Shown here: one piece after another, positions 32,285 to 42,828 of the stretch
How positions within the stretch are numbered: the first letter of the stretch is position 1
Layout: the number at the start of each line of letters is the position of its first letter
DNA from: Bicyclus anynana
Lineage: Eukaryota; Arthropoda; Insecta; Lepidoptera; Nymphalidae
NCBI RefSeq assembly: GCF_947172395.1
Contig: NC_069104.1
Location: 11,187,355 to 11,251,354 of the forward strand
Direction of reading: 5' to 3'
Length of the DNA: 64,000 nt
The notes under the pieces: generated by a model
Seen by the model: the letters and a program-made list of their open reading frames with translations, nothing else
Told to the model about the DNA's origin: nothing
Database searches by the model: none
Made by a program: the position numbers and the translations under genes

Positions 32285-32335
32285 GTAGAGACGTGAGTAA
32301 ACACGTGATTATTTAGTATCTTCTCAAAATGTATA

Positions 32336-32655
32336 CCTCCGTGGCGCACTGGTATGCGCGGTGGTTTTAGACGGAGGTCTTGGGTTCAATCCCCGGGTGG
32401 ACCGATTGAGGTATTTGATTCAATTGATCCAAGGCTGGCTGGTGGGAGCCTTCGGCCGTGGATAGTTACCACCCTACCGACAAAGACGTACCGCCAAGCG
32501 ATTTATCATTCCGGTACGATGTCGTGTTGAAACCGAAAGGGTGTGGATTTTCATCCTCCCCCTAACAAGTTAGCCCGTTTCCATTTAAGATTGCATCATC
32601 ACTTACCATCAGTTGAGATTGTAGTGAAGGGTTAACTTGTAAACGAATAAAAACA
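32336..32655 (+). mobile_element. SINE2 copy, full length
   Basis: CCTCCGTGGCGCACTGGTAT head, GGGTTCAATCCCC (B-box with C-to-A), full body with GACAAAGACGTACCGCCAAG, and a GTAAACGAATAAAAAC tail. It is the longest SINE2 here. Confidence 0.93.
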
Positions 32656-32696
32656 ACCTGCATTGACATATTCAAAAGTATTATACATTTACAGTT

Positions 32697-32930
32697 ACGA
32701 TAATCTACTAATATTATAAATGTAAAAGTAAATCTGTCCATCTGTTACCTTTTCACAGTTAAACCGTTTAACCGATTTGGATAAAACTTGGTATTAAGAT
32801 AAATTTGACCTTAGAGCAGAACATAGGCTACTTTGTATCCCGGAAAAGTCATTTGTTCCTAGGGACTTTCGGGACTAGTAAAAAAAGATAATTTCACGCA
32901 CACAAGTATTTAATCGGGTCGACTACTGTT
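32697..32930 (+). mobile_element. Helitron-like element, diverged H2
   Basis: TCTACTAATATTATAAATGT start, AACCGATTTGGATAAAACTT and AACATAGGCTACTTTGTATCCCGG body; the end near 32915 (TCGGGTCGACTACT) is decayed. Confidence 0.65.
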
Positions 32931-32943
32931 CTAATATTTAAAG

Positions 32944-33135
32944 TAATCATCATTATCAACCCATATTCGGCTCACTGCTCGAGTCTCCTCTCAGAATGAG
33001 AGGGGTTAGGCCAATAGTCCACCACGCTGGCCCAATGCGGTTTGGCAGACTTCACACACGCAGAGAATTAAGAAAATTCTCTGGCATGCAGGTTTCCTCA
33101 CGATGTTTTTCCTTCACCGTTTGAGACATGTGACA
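32944..33135 (-). mobile_element. SINE1 copy lacking its head
   Basis: GTAATCATCATTATCAACCC to GTTTGAGACATGTGACAT, then a T-run in place of the head. Confidence 0.9.
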
Positions 33136-33145
33136 TTTTTTTTTT

Positions 33146-33222
33146 TATAACCGTGAGCCAGTGGATATGACCTCTGCCTCCGATTTTCTGCCTCTAACTC
33201 TTCATTTGTGTGCAATTAAAGT
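33146..33222 (+). mobile_element. SINE1 head fragment, inverted relative to its neighbour
   Basis: ATAACCGTGAGCCAGTGGAT, GACCTCTGCCTCCGATTT and TCTAACTCTTCATTTGTGTG, in plus orientation directly after the minus copy. Confidence 0.75.
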
Positions 33223-33739
33223 AATGAGTAAGTTTAAAAACAATATACTCAGTCAAAATAGCATTATTTATTATTTATGTATATATGCATATGTTATGCA
33301 TTAATTTTAAGTTTACATGAACATAACGCAAAAGCGTTGATGCGTATTAAAAAATACATCCACTGCGATTGCACGCGTAATTGCGAATTTACGGGCAGTA
33401 TCTGACAGCGCTATTTCAACATGCGTATACATATTTAAAACTAGTTATTTCACGCATTTTTTACTGCAATATGTATTTTTCCTTTACGCATTATTTATAC
33501 GCAAAAGGTGTAATTATTGGCAAGAGATTTACATAAGTTTATGTATTAAAGTGTGTGCAATTACTCACATATACCTATCACAGACTGAATCTAGTTGTTA
33601 CGTCATCTATTAAATACATTCTGCGTTCAGTAGTCATAATAATGTTGCATTTCAATAGTCGTAGTAAAGCAACGCGGGTACCCAATGATTTAATGCTATA
33701 TATATGTTACGTGCCTACATTCGTAAAAAGTGAACCGAT
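33223..33739. other. Unassigned region with repeated ACGCAT words
   Basis: ATGCGTA/TACGCAT-type words recur between 33330 and 33510 (GTTGATGCGTATTAAAAAAT and similar). Not assigned to a family. Confidence 0.35.
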
Positions 33740-33962
33740 TATTGTACTCCACTGAGCGCACACATGCACAATTTTGTGTTAACTTACATTATATATTTAA
33801 GTGTATATAATTTTTACACTTCCTGAATATACAATTCGAAATTGTAGACAATATTTAGGTATTATTTTGTTTAAATAACTTTCGTTATTTACATTGCAAC
33901 TATCTGAAATTAAGACAATTAGCCACTTTTTTACGCGCAACGCGCTTTGTCCCTCGTATTAA
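33740..33962 (+). repeat. Dispersed repeat R5, plus copy without insertion
   Basis: CACTGAGCGCACACATGCAC, TTGTAGACAATATTTAGG and TAACTTTCGTTATTTA. It gives the uninterrupted version of 6735-6949. Confidence 0.78.
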
Positions 33963-34077
33963 ATGACCTATTCGATTTGATAGATAGGAAAAACAAAATG
34001 CTAATATACTACTTCCGTTTTCAAAAATTTCCTTATTTAACAACGGTTTTATTTTGCAACTTCGTTTTTAACAAACA

Positions 34078-34178
34078 AGAACCAGCTCATGACTGAGGGC
34101 CCCGTATGGGTTTGAAACTAGTCAGGCATACTCCGACCTAATATCACGTGAGTTTTAGCCGTGTTTCATAATTAATTA
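34078..34178 (+). mobile_element. Inverted-repeat family, single arm
   Basis: AAGAACCAGCTCATGACTGA, GGGCCCCGTATGGG, GAAACTAGTCAGGCATACTC and GTGAGTTTTAGCCGTGTTTC match the 27895-28170 unit. Confidence 0.7.
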
Positions 34179-34378
34179 ATATGAATAACACTCACGATAG
34201 TTTAAATTCTAAAATAAAACTTCGTTTCTGTTCAACCTTTTAACTTTTTAGCTGTTAATTAATCAAAACCACACTTATCTGACGCGCTGGTGAATTACTG
34301 TTCTTTTTCTACAAACTGTATGCGCCGAAAAACTAACCACCAAATAGCCTAGCCCCAATATAAACTTGTCACTACAAA

Positions 34379-34470
34379 ACCTAGTCACCAAATAACCCAG
34401 CCACCAAATAACGCAGCCACCAAATAACGCAACCACCAAATAACGCAACCACCAAATAACTTAGTCACGA
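34379..34470. repeat. Tandem repeat, 16-17-bp unit
   Basis: CCACCAAATAACGCAR is repeated about five to six times (34390-34460) with edge units CACCAAATAACCCAG and CACCAAATAACTTAG. Probably a minisatellite. Confidence 0.9.
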
Positions 34471-35883
34471 TATCTACGTGGCTTTATCAACTTCGTTCGC
34501 TCAACAAGTTTCCACAAGTTTCCAACCTGTTTACAAATACGAAAAAAAGTGAAAAACTAATACAGACAAAATAACTTTCTCGAGGAGTTTGTTAAAACGG
34601 AAATTTATTTGCGGATATTTGTAGGGATACCGATTCTTCGAACATCTTGCGCGAGGGTTGAATAAAATATCATTCGCTAGTTTCTTCCCGATATTTAGTT
34701 CGTCTGTATGTTGTTGTTTTTGTAATTAAACCTAAGATAATGTGTAACTTCTTTCTCTCTTCTACTTCACTTCGTTTTACCATTTTTTACGATGTATAGA
34801 CCAGATTAGCTGCAATCAAGCCTGATCATAAGCAACGATGCAATCTATGGTAAATCGTGCTTGCTTAGAAGGTCCCTATTCACTCATGACGACTTGAAAA
34901 AGACCATGTTGAAGGTGGTAGGGAAAAAGTTACTTCCACTTAAATTAGTGGCAAAATATTTACCTCTCATGTCCCTTTTGGGTTTAGGGAACTAACCTTT
35001 AATATCAGTAATTACATTAGAAAAATATTAAGGTCTTCTTTGACCTTATATTGAAGTTCAAAACATCCCTAATGTCGACGTTTCCTTTGTTTACCTGGAG
35101 AAGGCGGGGCTGAAAATCTTTTTTTTGTGCAATTCCTTGAGATCGATGATATTCCAGTCATCTCAAAGAACTTATCGGCGACAATTTTATGAACTAGAGC
35201 ATTGATTTTGTCTTTTGGGTTGGTTTTCCATAGATATTTCTCTATTTTTCAACGGCCGAAATATATATAAGAGTATATATTTTTTAAATATATATAAGAA
35301 TTTATATGTTCGAAGCGTATATTTTTGTACTTTGTAACCGTTCTTTATAGAACGTAAAGTTTAGTTATAGTTTGAGGTCGCAATCGTCACCTACCTACTG
35401 TACTAATAAATAATGGTTTGAATTCGTCATTCTCTTGTGGAATTGCAGCTTAAGATCTAAGCTAATGTTCCGGTTCGTCGACAATTTGGCACCAATACAA
35501 ATAAACTGTAATTAATGTAAGCGCCCATGGACTGTGTTCACTCGAACCTCAATACACTGTATTGATATTTCCATTTGGCTCGGCGCCCGGAGGCTGATTT
35601 AATTTTTTGATATATGGATATACCGCGGCGTTGCTTGACGTGGCGTTGATTTATGTGTGGTGGTAAAATTTATAGTTTTCCTACTATGTCTATCTTATCT
35701 GGGTTGCGTTTTTTAAAGCGTTAGTAAATCCCGTAACATAAATAATATAGTTTGACATCAAATCATATTTAACTTTTTGATGCAGTTGTAGATTTTAGTT
35801 TTTTAAAATAATTAACCAAAAATCCCTAATTTTATAAAGTTTGAAAATAAATTGTAGGCATCGGTAATAACTACTTTATTAAT
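34471..35883. other. Unassigned region
   Basis: 1.4 kb with no recognised repeat or exon. An ATATATATAAGAGTATATATTT tract occurs near 35262-35310. Confidence 0.4.
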
Positions 35884-36099
35884 AACTAGCGGACCCGGTC
35901 AAGGTGACTTATGTTCGCTTTTTTCCTACACCTTTCCTACTCCCACCCTAACCCTACACTATCCCTACCCCTTCCTCCTGAAAACCATCGTCGTACTTCA
36001 AGGAATATTCTAAAAACTTAAAAAATAATTAGCCGAATAGATTCAGCCGTTCTCGAGATTTGCGTTTAGCAACACTTTTAGCTATTCATATTATAGATT
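35884..36099 (-). mobile_element. Helitron-like element, family H3
   Basis: CTAGCGGACCCGGTCAAGG at the start, a short CCCTA-rich run at about 35925-35970, and ATTCAGCCGTTCTCGAGATT; the 5' end has decayed to CATATTATAGATT. Confidence 0.7.
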
Positions 36100-36424
36100 G
36101 TATTATTTATCCGATGTTTTTGTCGAGAAGTATACTTATTGTAATTTAATAAGCGTCATAGCATGATATTCTATATTTTTTTATTAAAAACAAAAGCCTA
36201 ATTAAAAATAACACTACTAAATCTAAGTTTGTAGAAAAATGAACTTTATGATTCAGTGTTAGGACTCAAATTAGTGCAACAGAAACAAAAGGCTCGTCCA
36301 TAACGCCGGGCCGTCTTAGAATCTTTTTTATTATTGATAATTTTCCGCTTTGCGGAGCGAATTTATTAAGAAATATCTCGGATGCCTTGTAGATGGCAGC
36401 CGAGTGTAAAAAATTACTAGTAAG

Positions 36425-36545
36425 TAGGTACCTTGTTGTCCAGTGGTTAGCCTAAGCGGCTTTTTGAGTTCTTGAGTTCGAACCCTTAGTGAAATACTGA
36501 GCTTTTCGTATTTGCCTAAGAATTCAGACCCTGCGTTGATACCTC
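36425..36545 (+). mobile_element. tRNA-derived SINE head, third family
   Basis: CTTGTTGTCCAGTGGTTAGCC (A-box-like) and GAGTTCGAACC (B-box) in correct order, followed by CTGAGCTTTTCGTATTTGCC. Confidence 0.5.
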
Positions 36546-36577
36546 AATTAAGTTATTTGTTTGTTTTGACTTTTCTA

Positions 36578-36865
36578 GCTAGCAGACGCCTGCGACTTCA
36601 CCTGCGTGGAAACCTTCTATAAAAGCTTCTACATATCCCATCCTTCGACGAACATACCAGGTGGCTTGAGTTTCCTAATATTTCCAACAATTATTGTCAT
36701 ATATGTATGAAAATCCTAGACTTTCATAACTTAACATTCCTCATGAAACACTCTATTGCTGAAAATTACAAGAAAATTCGTTCTGTAGTTTTCAAGTCTA
36801 TCTCGAACAAATACAGACTTCGACCGCCTGTCTTCACGCAAAATTCGTTCTTAGCGGACGTCTAA
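36578..36865 (-). mobile_element. Helitron-like element, diverged
   Basis: CTAGCTAGCAGACGCCTGCG, ACTTCACCTGCGTGGAAACC at the terminus; TTCGTTCTGTAGTTTTCAAG body. The 5' end is not clear. Confidence 0.5.
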
Positions 36866-36920
36866 TAACTATTAAGTAGCTCCCTGCCACATCTTTGTTT
36901 TCAAAATGGGTCACTTTTTG

Positions 36921-36923
<3 letters not shown>

Positions 36924-36954
<31 letters not shown>
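36924..36954. repeat. (TA)n microsatellite
   Basis: About 14 TA units directly before the CTAG end of the next Helitron. Confidence 0.9.
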
Positions 36955-37146
36955 CTAGCTGACGCCGCGCGGTTTTACCCGCGTGGTTCCTGTTCCCGTA
37001 GGAATACGGGGATAAAATGTAGCCTATAGCCTTCCTCGATAAATGGGCTATCTAACACTGAAAGAATTTTTCAAATCGGACCAGTAGTTCCTGAGATTAG
37101 CGCGTTCAACCAAACAAACTCTTCAGCTTTATAATCTTAGTATAGA
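36955..37146 (-). mobile_element. Helitron-like element, family H1, intact ends
   Basis: CTAGCTGACGCCGCGCGG at 36955; AATCTTAGTATAGA at 37146. The TA-rich target fits Helitron A/T preference. Confidence 0.92.
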
Positions 37147-37158
37147 TTTATTTTAAAG

Positions 37159-37536
37159 ATGTATAGATTAGGAGCCAAGGTAAAAATAGAGCATCTAATT
37201 TACAAAACCAGGAGTTCAACTGCGCTAGAAAGATCACCAAAACATAATAAATATCAATGTATAAACGTATATAAATTCTCCGGAACATACTTCGGTTTCA
37301 TAAAATCCTTGGGCTTACTCTGGTTATATAAGTTTTATTATGGGTTTATGCAGCATAAGACCCCGTGCTTTATGGTGTTGTGTAAAAACTGCGAGGACAA
37401 AAAAATAACAACGAACGAATGTTTCGTACATCTTAGACCTGTTGGGAAACTTATGAAAATTTGTTTATGCTTTCAAATATGTTCTGATTTTCCGTTTTTC
37501 TTGTGTATGAAAATATATATCCAGGGAAAAATATAA
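37159..37536 (+). CDS. 125-codon open frame of unknown status
   Basis: The frame runs from an ATG at 37159 to a TAA at 37534-37536 and would encode a basic, Cys- and aromatic-rich protein. Nine or so Cys residues are scattered (for example CKNC near residues 75-78 and several in the last third), with no recognisable domain. It sits 12 bp after a Helitron end and just before another repeat fragment. There is no sign of splice sites, of a Kozak-like context beyond A-rich sequence, or of codon bias. In AT-rich repeat-laden DNA a frame of this length can arise by chance. I list it because it is the longest ATG-started frame outside transposon remnants. Confidence 0.12.
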   Translation: MYRLGAKVKIEHLIYKTRSSTALERSPKHNKYQCINVYKFSGTYFGFIKSLGLLWLYKFYYGFMQHKTPCFMVLCKNCEDKKITTNECFVHLRPVGKLMKICLCFQICSDFPFFLCMKIYIQGKI

Positions 37537-37579
37537 CTTTTTTTTATCAAAAGAACATTTGCCATGTTTTTAAAATGCG

Positions 37580-37662
37580 GTGTAAAAAAAGAAGTGTTAT
37601 AACTTTGACGTGTCTGTCTGTGGTATTTTAGCTTCTGAACTACAAGTAATAGATGCATACGA
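37580..37662 (+). mobile_element. Retroelement fragment (TGTCTGTCTGT family)
   Basis: GAAGTGTTATAACTTTGACG, TGTCTGTCTGTGG and TTAGCTTCTGAACTACAAG correspond to 52098-52200. Confidence 0.5.
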
Positions 37663-37802
37663 TGCATTTTTATTTGAAAATCTCAATTTATAAATGCGAA
37701 AGGTCATTCATCAAGATATCTCGAAATTTGTCAGAGAGTTAGTTCATACGTCGTAGAGTTCCACTAAGAACGGATTTTGCGAGAAGGGCCGGATTAAGGA
37801 GG

Positions 37803-37835
37803 TCTAAAGGCGGACGAAGTTGCGGGCGTCCGCTA
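37803..37835 (+). mobile_element. Helitron-like 3' terminus only
   Basis: GGCGGACGAAGTTGCGGGCG and TCCGCTACT, the H2 end without a body. Confidence 0.6.
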
Positions 37836-37997
37836 CTACGAAATAAATACAAATAAGTACACAGTAAGTTTATTATTTAATTTATTGTAGTCTGTCATTT
37901 TTTTAATTTGCATTGTATATTTTGACATTAATTAATTTCTAACAACTGTATTTATGACATAATAGTGTATGCTGTGATAACCTATAATTAGCTGTGC

Positions 37998-38322
37998 AAT
38001 AACGAATACAATAAGGAACTTAAGCTAACTTATCCTAATAACTATAAAAATTATGCCCACGTGGAATGGTGGCAAGAATACTGGCTACATTTCCGCGCTG
38101 GACAGCCAGGCTGATCCTTGGCGCAAAAAATGAGCCAGCCCTTCTGTCACCAGTCGAGACAACTAGCCGCGGTGAAATGATTCGATAAAATTTTTTGGCA
38201 CTGCGACTCCATGGCCCAAGGGTCTCCACGGCAAAAGGTACAACAAATATGTAACTATCTGTCAGAGAGGCATACTTGAGTCACTTACGGGTTTTATCTT
38301 TTTCATGCTGCGGCTGCAATAA
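37998..38322 (-). pseudogene. LINE 3' end, second copy of the 44208-45548 element
   Basis: The minus strand encodes the same C-terminal segment as 45240-45476, with peptide landmarks METLGPWSRSAKKF, GDRRAGSFFA and RISLAVQRGN. The shared 3'UTR (TTATTAGGATAAGTTAGCTT) follows. Against the plus-strand copy it shows scattered substitutions and a 3-bp insertion near 38245, and the poly(A) is gone. The 5' part of the LINE is absent, as expected for truncation during target-primed reverse transcription. Upstream homology fades near 38322. Confidence 0.85.
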
Positions 38323-38408
38323 CTATTTTTATGTAAATTATTAACATGTGACATTGTATTAGCTGCTGGTTGTCCTTAAATTAATAAATAAATAAATAAA
38401 ATTTAATT

Positions 38409-38443
38409 TCTATTCATTTAAGTAGGTTACTTAAATGAATAGA
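38409..38443. repeat. 16-bp perfect palindrome, 3-nt loop
   Basis: TCTATTCATTTAAGTA at 38409-38424 and its complement at 38428-38443. Confidence 0.9.
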
Positions 38444-38969
38444 ATAGGTAACTGTGACATTTACGTAAACTTTCATACCTCTAATTTTCTAACCCCTTTT
38501 TTACTATTAAAAATTATATGTATAAAATAAAATAGAAAAGTATTATTCTTAAGGTAGATAACTTTTCCGCCCTATTATTCAGTGGCATGATTTTTCGCCA
38601 CGGGAAATAACCACACCTCAACATATCAACTTTTGAGAGAAAATAGAGATAATGGAAAATCTATTTCGCGGTGTATGACACCCCTATATTAGATTTCAAC
38701 CCCATCGAGCACCCATCTATCTGTAAATAAGAAGGCACTAGTGCGAAAATCAGATTGTGTCGTAAAAGTGAGACAAAAGTACGAGGTGGTGAAATTGTAC
38801 TGATAAAGGGGAAGAGCTCCATACTGAAAGAGGCTTTTATTTATATTATAGATGTTCTATTTTCAGAAGACGGTTTCGCTTTGAAGTAAGTAGTAGGGGC
38901 TTTACCTTGTGGTTAAACTAAACTGCAGTACAACAGAAACGAATTGTTAAATTACAGCAGTAGGCGCGT
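38444..38969. other. Unassigned region
   Basis: A TTCTATTTTCAG acceptor-like site at about 38863-38874 is followed 19 nt later by GTAAGTAG; judged too short to call as an exon. Confidence 0.3.
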
Positions 38970-39165
38970 AGAAACCCCTTTACCACCCTAACGACAAAGA
39001 CGTACCTACCGCCAAGCGATTTAGCGTTCCGGTACGATGTTGTGTACAAAACAAAAGGGGTGTGTGGATTTTCATCTCCTCCTAACAAGTAAGCCCGCTT
39101 TCATCTTAGATTCCATCATCACTTACTATCAGGTGAGACTGTAGTCACCTAACTTACTAACCAAT
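38970..39165 (+). mobile_element. SINE2 copy lacking its head
   Basis: CCTTTACCACCCTAACGAC, GACGTACCTACCGCCAAGCG and CGTTCCGGTACGATGTTGTG to the CACTTACTATCAGGTGAGAC end. Confidence 0.85.
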
Positions 39166-39283
39166 AAACCTTTGCTTAGCCGCTCTATTTTCTAAATATA
39201 TTTTACTTTGGCGATGAACCCGCCAAACCGCATTGGAAAGGCGTGGTGAGCCTAAGCTCCATACCCCCTCTTATATAGAAGCA

Positions 39284-39421
39284 GTGGCGTGCACTTCATA
39301 GATGCGATAATGCATTATCTACCCTGAGGACTCATTGCGAATCTGTATTGGAGAAGGAATTTTCTATTTTGTACAATATGTATAATGCCTATCCTAGTTA
39401 AAACCCCGGTGCACGTCACTA
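39284..39421. mobile_element. hAT-like MITE
   Basis: CAGTGGCGTGCACTTC at 39284 and GGTGCACGTCACTA at the other end form imperfect TIRs with the CAGTGGCG start common in hAT elements. The 8-bp flanks (TATAGAAG / GAGAAAAG) match only partly. 138 bp, no ORF. Confidence 0.6.
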
Positions 39422-39464
39422 GAGAAAAGATTGGCCCTGTAGTGAGCCGTTAAAAAACATACAT

Positions 39465-39511
39465 ACAGCCGAACGTAGAACCTCCTCCTTTTTGGAAGTC
39501 GGTTAAAAAAG
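39465..39511 (-). mobile_element. Short retroelement 3' fragment (AACCGACTTC family)
   Basis: CAGCCGAACGTAGAACCTCC, TCCTTTTTGGAAGTCGGTTA is the complement of the 29830 fragment. Confidence 0.65.
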
Positions 39512-39572
39512 GTTGTTAATGATGATTTTATTATTAATTCAAAAAATTTGCTATAATACATACCTTACCTTA

Positions 39573-39786
39573 TCTTATCAGCCGATAGACGTCCACTGCT
39601 GGACATAGGCCTCTTGCATAGACCTCCAAGCACAACGATCTCGAGCCGCCAGCATCCAGCGGCTCCCTGCAACCCGCTTGATATCCTCAGTCCACCTATT
39701 GGGGGGTCGACCAACACTGCGCTTTCCGGTGCGGGGTCGCCGCACTTTGGTACCCCAACGTCCATCGGCTCTTCGAACTATGTGGC
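39573..39786 (-). pseudogene. RTE-like LINE reverse-transcriptase C-terminal remnant
   Basis: The minus strand encodes pieces of the conserved tail that follows the reverse transcriptase in RTE/BovB-type LINEs. They are a RWG..V..WR-type segment, then a GRPP.RW.DDI-type segment (39695-39720 region), then a RW..AA.DR.RWR-like segment and a QQW-type end near 39600. Short frameshifts break the frame. Related fragments at 48465 and 50190 share ACGTCCA.TG, CCAACGTCCATCGGCTCTTC and CGAACTATGTGG. No endonuclease or polymerase core is present. Confidence 0.75.
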
Positions 39787-40446
39787 AAAAATACTTAATA
39801 CATTTAATGTATTAGATATTTAGAATAATTAAATAAATCAATAAATAATAGAATTCATAATACATTTCAATTCACTGATGGAATTACATTTTCAATTTCG
39901 CTTTATACCGCCGCAGAGACCGCATTCGGTTCATATAAAATTCGTCCAAAACATCCCATGGTATTAATATAGACGACAACATAATCCTTGTCGTGTTAAT
40001 TACCCGACATGGCTTACAGTTTAATATCAACGCTTATGGTTTTGTTACACGAGGCTAGTGTACTGGCTGCAAGTTTACTTGCCACTTTTAAAAGTTGAAA
40101 CTGAGTGCCCATTACCACATTATGGTCAAAATTATATCTTTATAAACGTATAAATTTTTTATCGATCTATCATTTCATTATTCATTTCATTTCATTTCAT
40201 TATCAGAACCGAAGTTATTAACTAATACTAAAAATGTAATAAAAAACTGTTTTTTGCTTTGATTACTCTTTTACATGAATATTTAAAAAAAACAAAGACC
40301 CTATAAAGGAATAGTCTAAAATTGACTTTCGAATTCGAAACGAAATCTACAGAAAACGTTTGATTCTTTAAAATAATGAAATTCTTTAAAGAAAATTTAC
40401 AGAAACGCGGTGTTTCAGCGAACCAAATCGTATTTACCTGCATTTA
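39787..40446. other. Unassigned region
   Basis: (CATTT)n near 40170-40202; otherwise nothing recognised. Confidence 0.4.
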
Positions 40447-40600
40447 AATCAAAATCAAAATCCATTTATCTCAAGTAGGCTTTGTTTACAAGTACTTTCG
40501 AAACGTTGACTATTTGCAAAGTATCTACCACCGGTTTGGAAGGCAAGTTCTGTTAAGAAGAGCCGGCAACAGTTGTTCTTTAAAAAAAATTACAATTATT
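40447..40600 (-). mobile_element. LINE 3' end with (TTTGAT)n tail
   Basis: AATCAAAATCAAAATCCATT, TCTCAAGTAGGCTTTGTTTA, ACCACCGGTTTGGAAGGCAA; sister of 9974-10200. Confidence 0.65.
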
Positions 40601-40969
40601 GTTAATATATTTACAATTTCTCATAATTTTACTTTCTGCGTGAAGGTGGTTTAGCAAGTAACTTGAAACATGACCAGTGTAGACCACCCATTAGCAAGGA
40701 TTCCGGATTAATCAAATATGCAAGATGTCGGCCCGACTAGGAGCACGTATCATTGACATCGCGTGTCAAATTTGCTGACTAAGCTCCGGGAATACATGAT
40801 CAAGTTAATTATTATGACTTGTTCTTGATCTAACAACTAATAACTAGTAGCTACTTCATTTGTGTATATGCTACTATATTTGCGACTTTTGGGTAGTTAT
40901 TTTTCCTACTTTTACTAGAGCTTTTCATGGCAGAGCTCACGTGAAAAGACCATACTGACGAAGCATAGA

Positions 40970-41100
40970 AATAGAGTTAAAATATCGCTCTCTGTCTTCC
41001 CAATGCATTGAAAAAGACAGCGATATTTTCGATTCCACCGCTATTTGTCGACATTTGTCTTTATCTCGCATCTTAATTCTACCGGTAAGGTCAATCAATG
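40970..41100. repeat. Dispersed repeat related to 28201-28330
   Basis: AGAAATAGAGTTAAAATATC, CAATGCATTGAAAAAGACAG, GATTCCACCGCTATTTGTCG. Unknown class. Confidence 0.45.
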
Positions 41101-41153
41101 TCTTACATGACGTTGGAGAACACTAGAGATATTACCATGTAGTTATAAATGTA

Positions 41154-41212
41154 GATGATGAGTCTGTAGTTGGAAAGTCAGTATTAGACTTTCCAACTAC
41201 AGACTCATCATC
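41154..41212. repeat. 26-bp perfect palindrome with 7-nt loop
   Basis: The arms 41154-41179 and 41187-41212 are exact complements (GATGATGAGTCTGTAGTTGG...). The loop is AGTATTA. It abuts a LINE-like fragment. Confidence 0.95.
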
Positions 41213-41403
41213 ATCATCATTCTTTCCCTTATCCCACTTAAGTGGGGTCGACATAATATGTCAATCTCCTCCATTCGTCTCTATTACTTGTCAATTCATT
41301 ATCCACTCCTTTTACACACACGCCCTCTTTCACACACTCTCCTCTCTTTTCATTCCACTTGCAAATTCAATATTCTTCTAGTAATATGACTTTTATCCCT
41401 CCA
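41213..41403 (-). mobile_element. LINE-like antisense fragment, left part
   Basis: CATCATTCTTTCCCTTATCC, ACTTAAGTGGGGTCGACATA, then pyrimidine-rich sequence. It continues after the insertion at 41548-41765. A lepidopteran retroelement in antisense is the likeliest reading; no peptide could be verified. Confidence 0.4.
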
Positions 41404-41547
41404 AAGTCAAAGTCAAAATTCATTTATTTCAAATAGGCTTAGTTTACAAGTTCTTTCGAAACGTCAGGTAATAATATTAAACTTAAGATAATGGTGATAA
41501 TAATTATTCGAAAACTTAAAATTAAAGTTACGAGGGTTCCAAACGCG
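41404..41547 (-). mobile_element. (GACTTT)n-tailed LINE 3' end, nested
   Basis: CAAAGTCAAAGTCAAAATTC start, AATAATATTAAACTTAAG and AGGGTTCCAAACGCGCCT end; almost the same as 27357-27520. It interrupts the fragment on either side. Confidence 0.75.
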
Positions 41548-41765
41548 CCTCCGCAATAGATGCTATATCCATACCAAGCTAACCTTTTACTTCTCAATTT
41601 GTCTTTGTATGATGCATGTATACTTTCAGACTTCCTCTTATATACTTATTACTTATTTTATCAATTCTTGTCTCAGCACATATCCATCTCGACATACACA
41701 TTTCATTCACATGCATTCTTCTACTATCTGTCCCTTTTCCAACCACAGACTGTCATTGAAAAAAC
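41548..41765 (-). mobile_element. LINE-like antisense fragment, right part
   Basis: Pyrimidine-rich continuation of 41213-41403, with CATATCCATCTCGACATACA and CATTCACATGCATTCTTCTA. Confidence 0.35.
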
Positions 41766-42479
41766 AAAACAAAGAAGTAAAAAACATATTTAATAGGTGT
41801 TGTCTAAAATCCAAACCCTGAATCTTATGAACCGTTCCTAATCAAAATTACATATATAAACCGTATTAAGAACGGATTCGATGATCAAATCTATAATTCA
41901 TCGCTGAAATACATCAAAAAGCTATTTCGTCGATGTTCAAACGCTGAACTTTAAATCTCCAAAGTTTTGAGATCGTCGCTTAAAAGATCATCGGGCTAAG
42001 AATCTTAGGCTCAGACATTGGTTAAGGGACTACCTTTCGATATATAAGAATACTAAAGATAATTTGTCATTTTAAATTACTTTTAGAATTCTTGTAGCAC
42101 TATGATTAAATAGCGCTGGAAATAAATTTATTGTGTACCTTTTTGAAAGCAAATATTATTCTATATTGAAATAAAAAGTCACTTTTTGATTCGTAACATA
42201 TCATTAATTTTGTTGATTACAGTACTTAACAAACCACACAAATATATTTAAGTGGTCAGCACAGTTCACATATACGAAATTAAGATCATAGGTAACAAAT
42301 GTTATCCGGTGCCTACTGGTGGATATCATACAGTAAGTAGATAACATTTATCAACCGATTTGATGTTTATTTTAACAGGTTGATAATAAAAATAAAATAG
42401 TGAATAGCCAGCTGAACTACCTCTTTGGTCCAGTGTTTAGTGTTTTATTTATACTAACATCAATCATCATATCGTACTA
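41766..42479. other. Unassigned region
   Basis: No recognised feature. Confidence 0.4.
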
Positions 42480-42656
42480 CTAGCTTAGTTTCCGTTTCCG
42501 TAGGTATACGGGGATAATATTTAGCCTATAGCCTTCCTCGATAAATGGGCTATCTAACACTGAAAGAATTTTTCAAATCGGACCAGTAGTTCTTGAGATC
42601 AGCGCGTTCAACCAATCAAACAAACAAACTCTTCAGCTTTATAATATTAGTATAGA
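42480..42656 (-). mobile_element. Helitron-like element H1 with deleted 3' hairpin
   Basis: CTAG at 42480 is followed directly by CTTAGTTTCCGTTTCCGTAG, so the terminal hairpin segment is deleted. The 5' end AATATTAGTATAGA is intact at 42656. Confidence 0.85.
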
Positions 42657-42659
42657 TAC

Positions 42660-42828
42660 GCCCTATTGTTTCTCGCGCGTAGTTTCCATTTCAATGGGAA
42701 TAGGGAGATAAAATATAGCCTATGACACTCAAATAACGCGTCTTTCTATTGGTAAAATCATTTTCAAAATCCGATTAGTATCCGGAGATTACTCCTAAAA
42801 CATTACTCTTTAAAATATTAGTATAAAT
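42660..42828 (-). mobile_element. Helitron-like element, diverged, adjacent
   Basis: TTCAATGGGAATAGGGAGAT, AAAATATAGCCTATGACACT and AAAATATTAGTATAAAT. It lies tail-to-head with the preceding copy. Confidence 0.65.

Noticed and set aside
33223..33739. ACGCAT-word cluster as a CRISPR or regulatory array
   Set aside because: Words are irregularly spaced and not separated by unique spacers; the genome is eukaryotic.
36924..36954. (TA)n run as a TATA promoter
   Set aside because: It is a microsatellite immediately beside a Helitron end; no initiator or downstream gene.
38863..38895. A 19-nt exon between TTTTCAG and GTAAGTAG
   Set aside because: Too short, and the acceptor lacks a long pyrimidine tract; such pairs occur by chance in AT-rich DNA.
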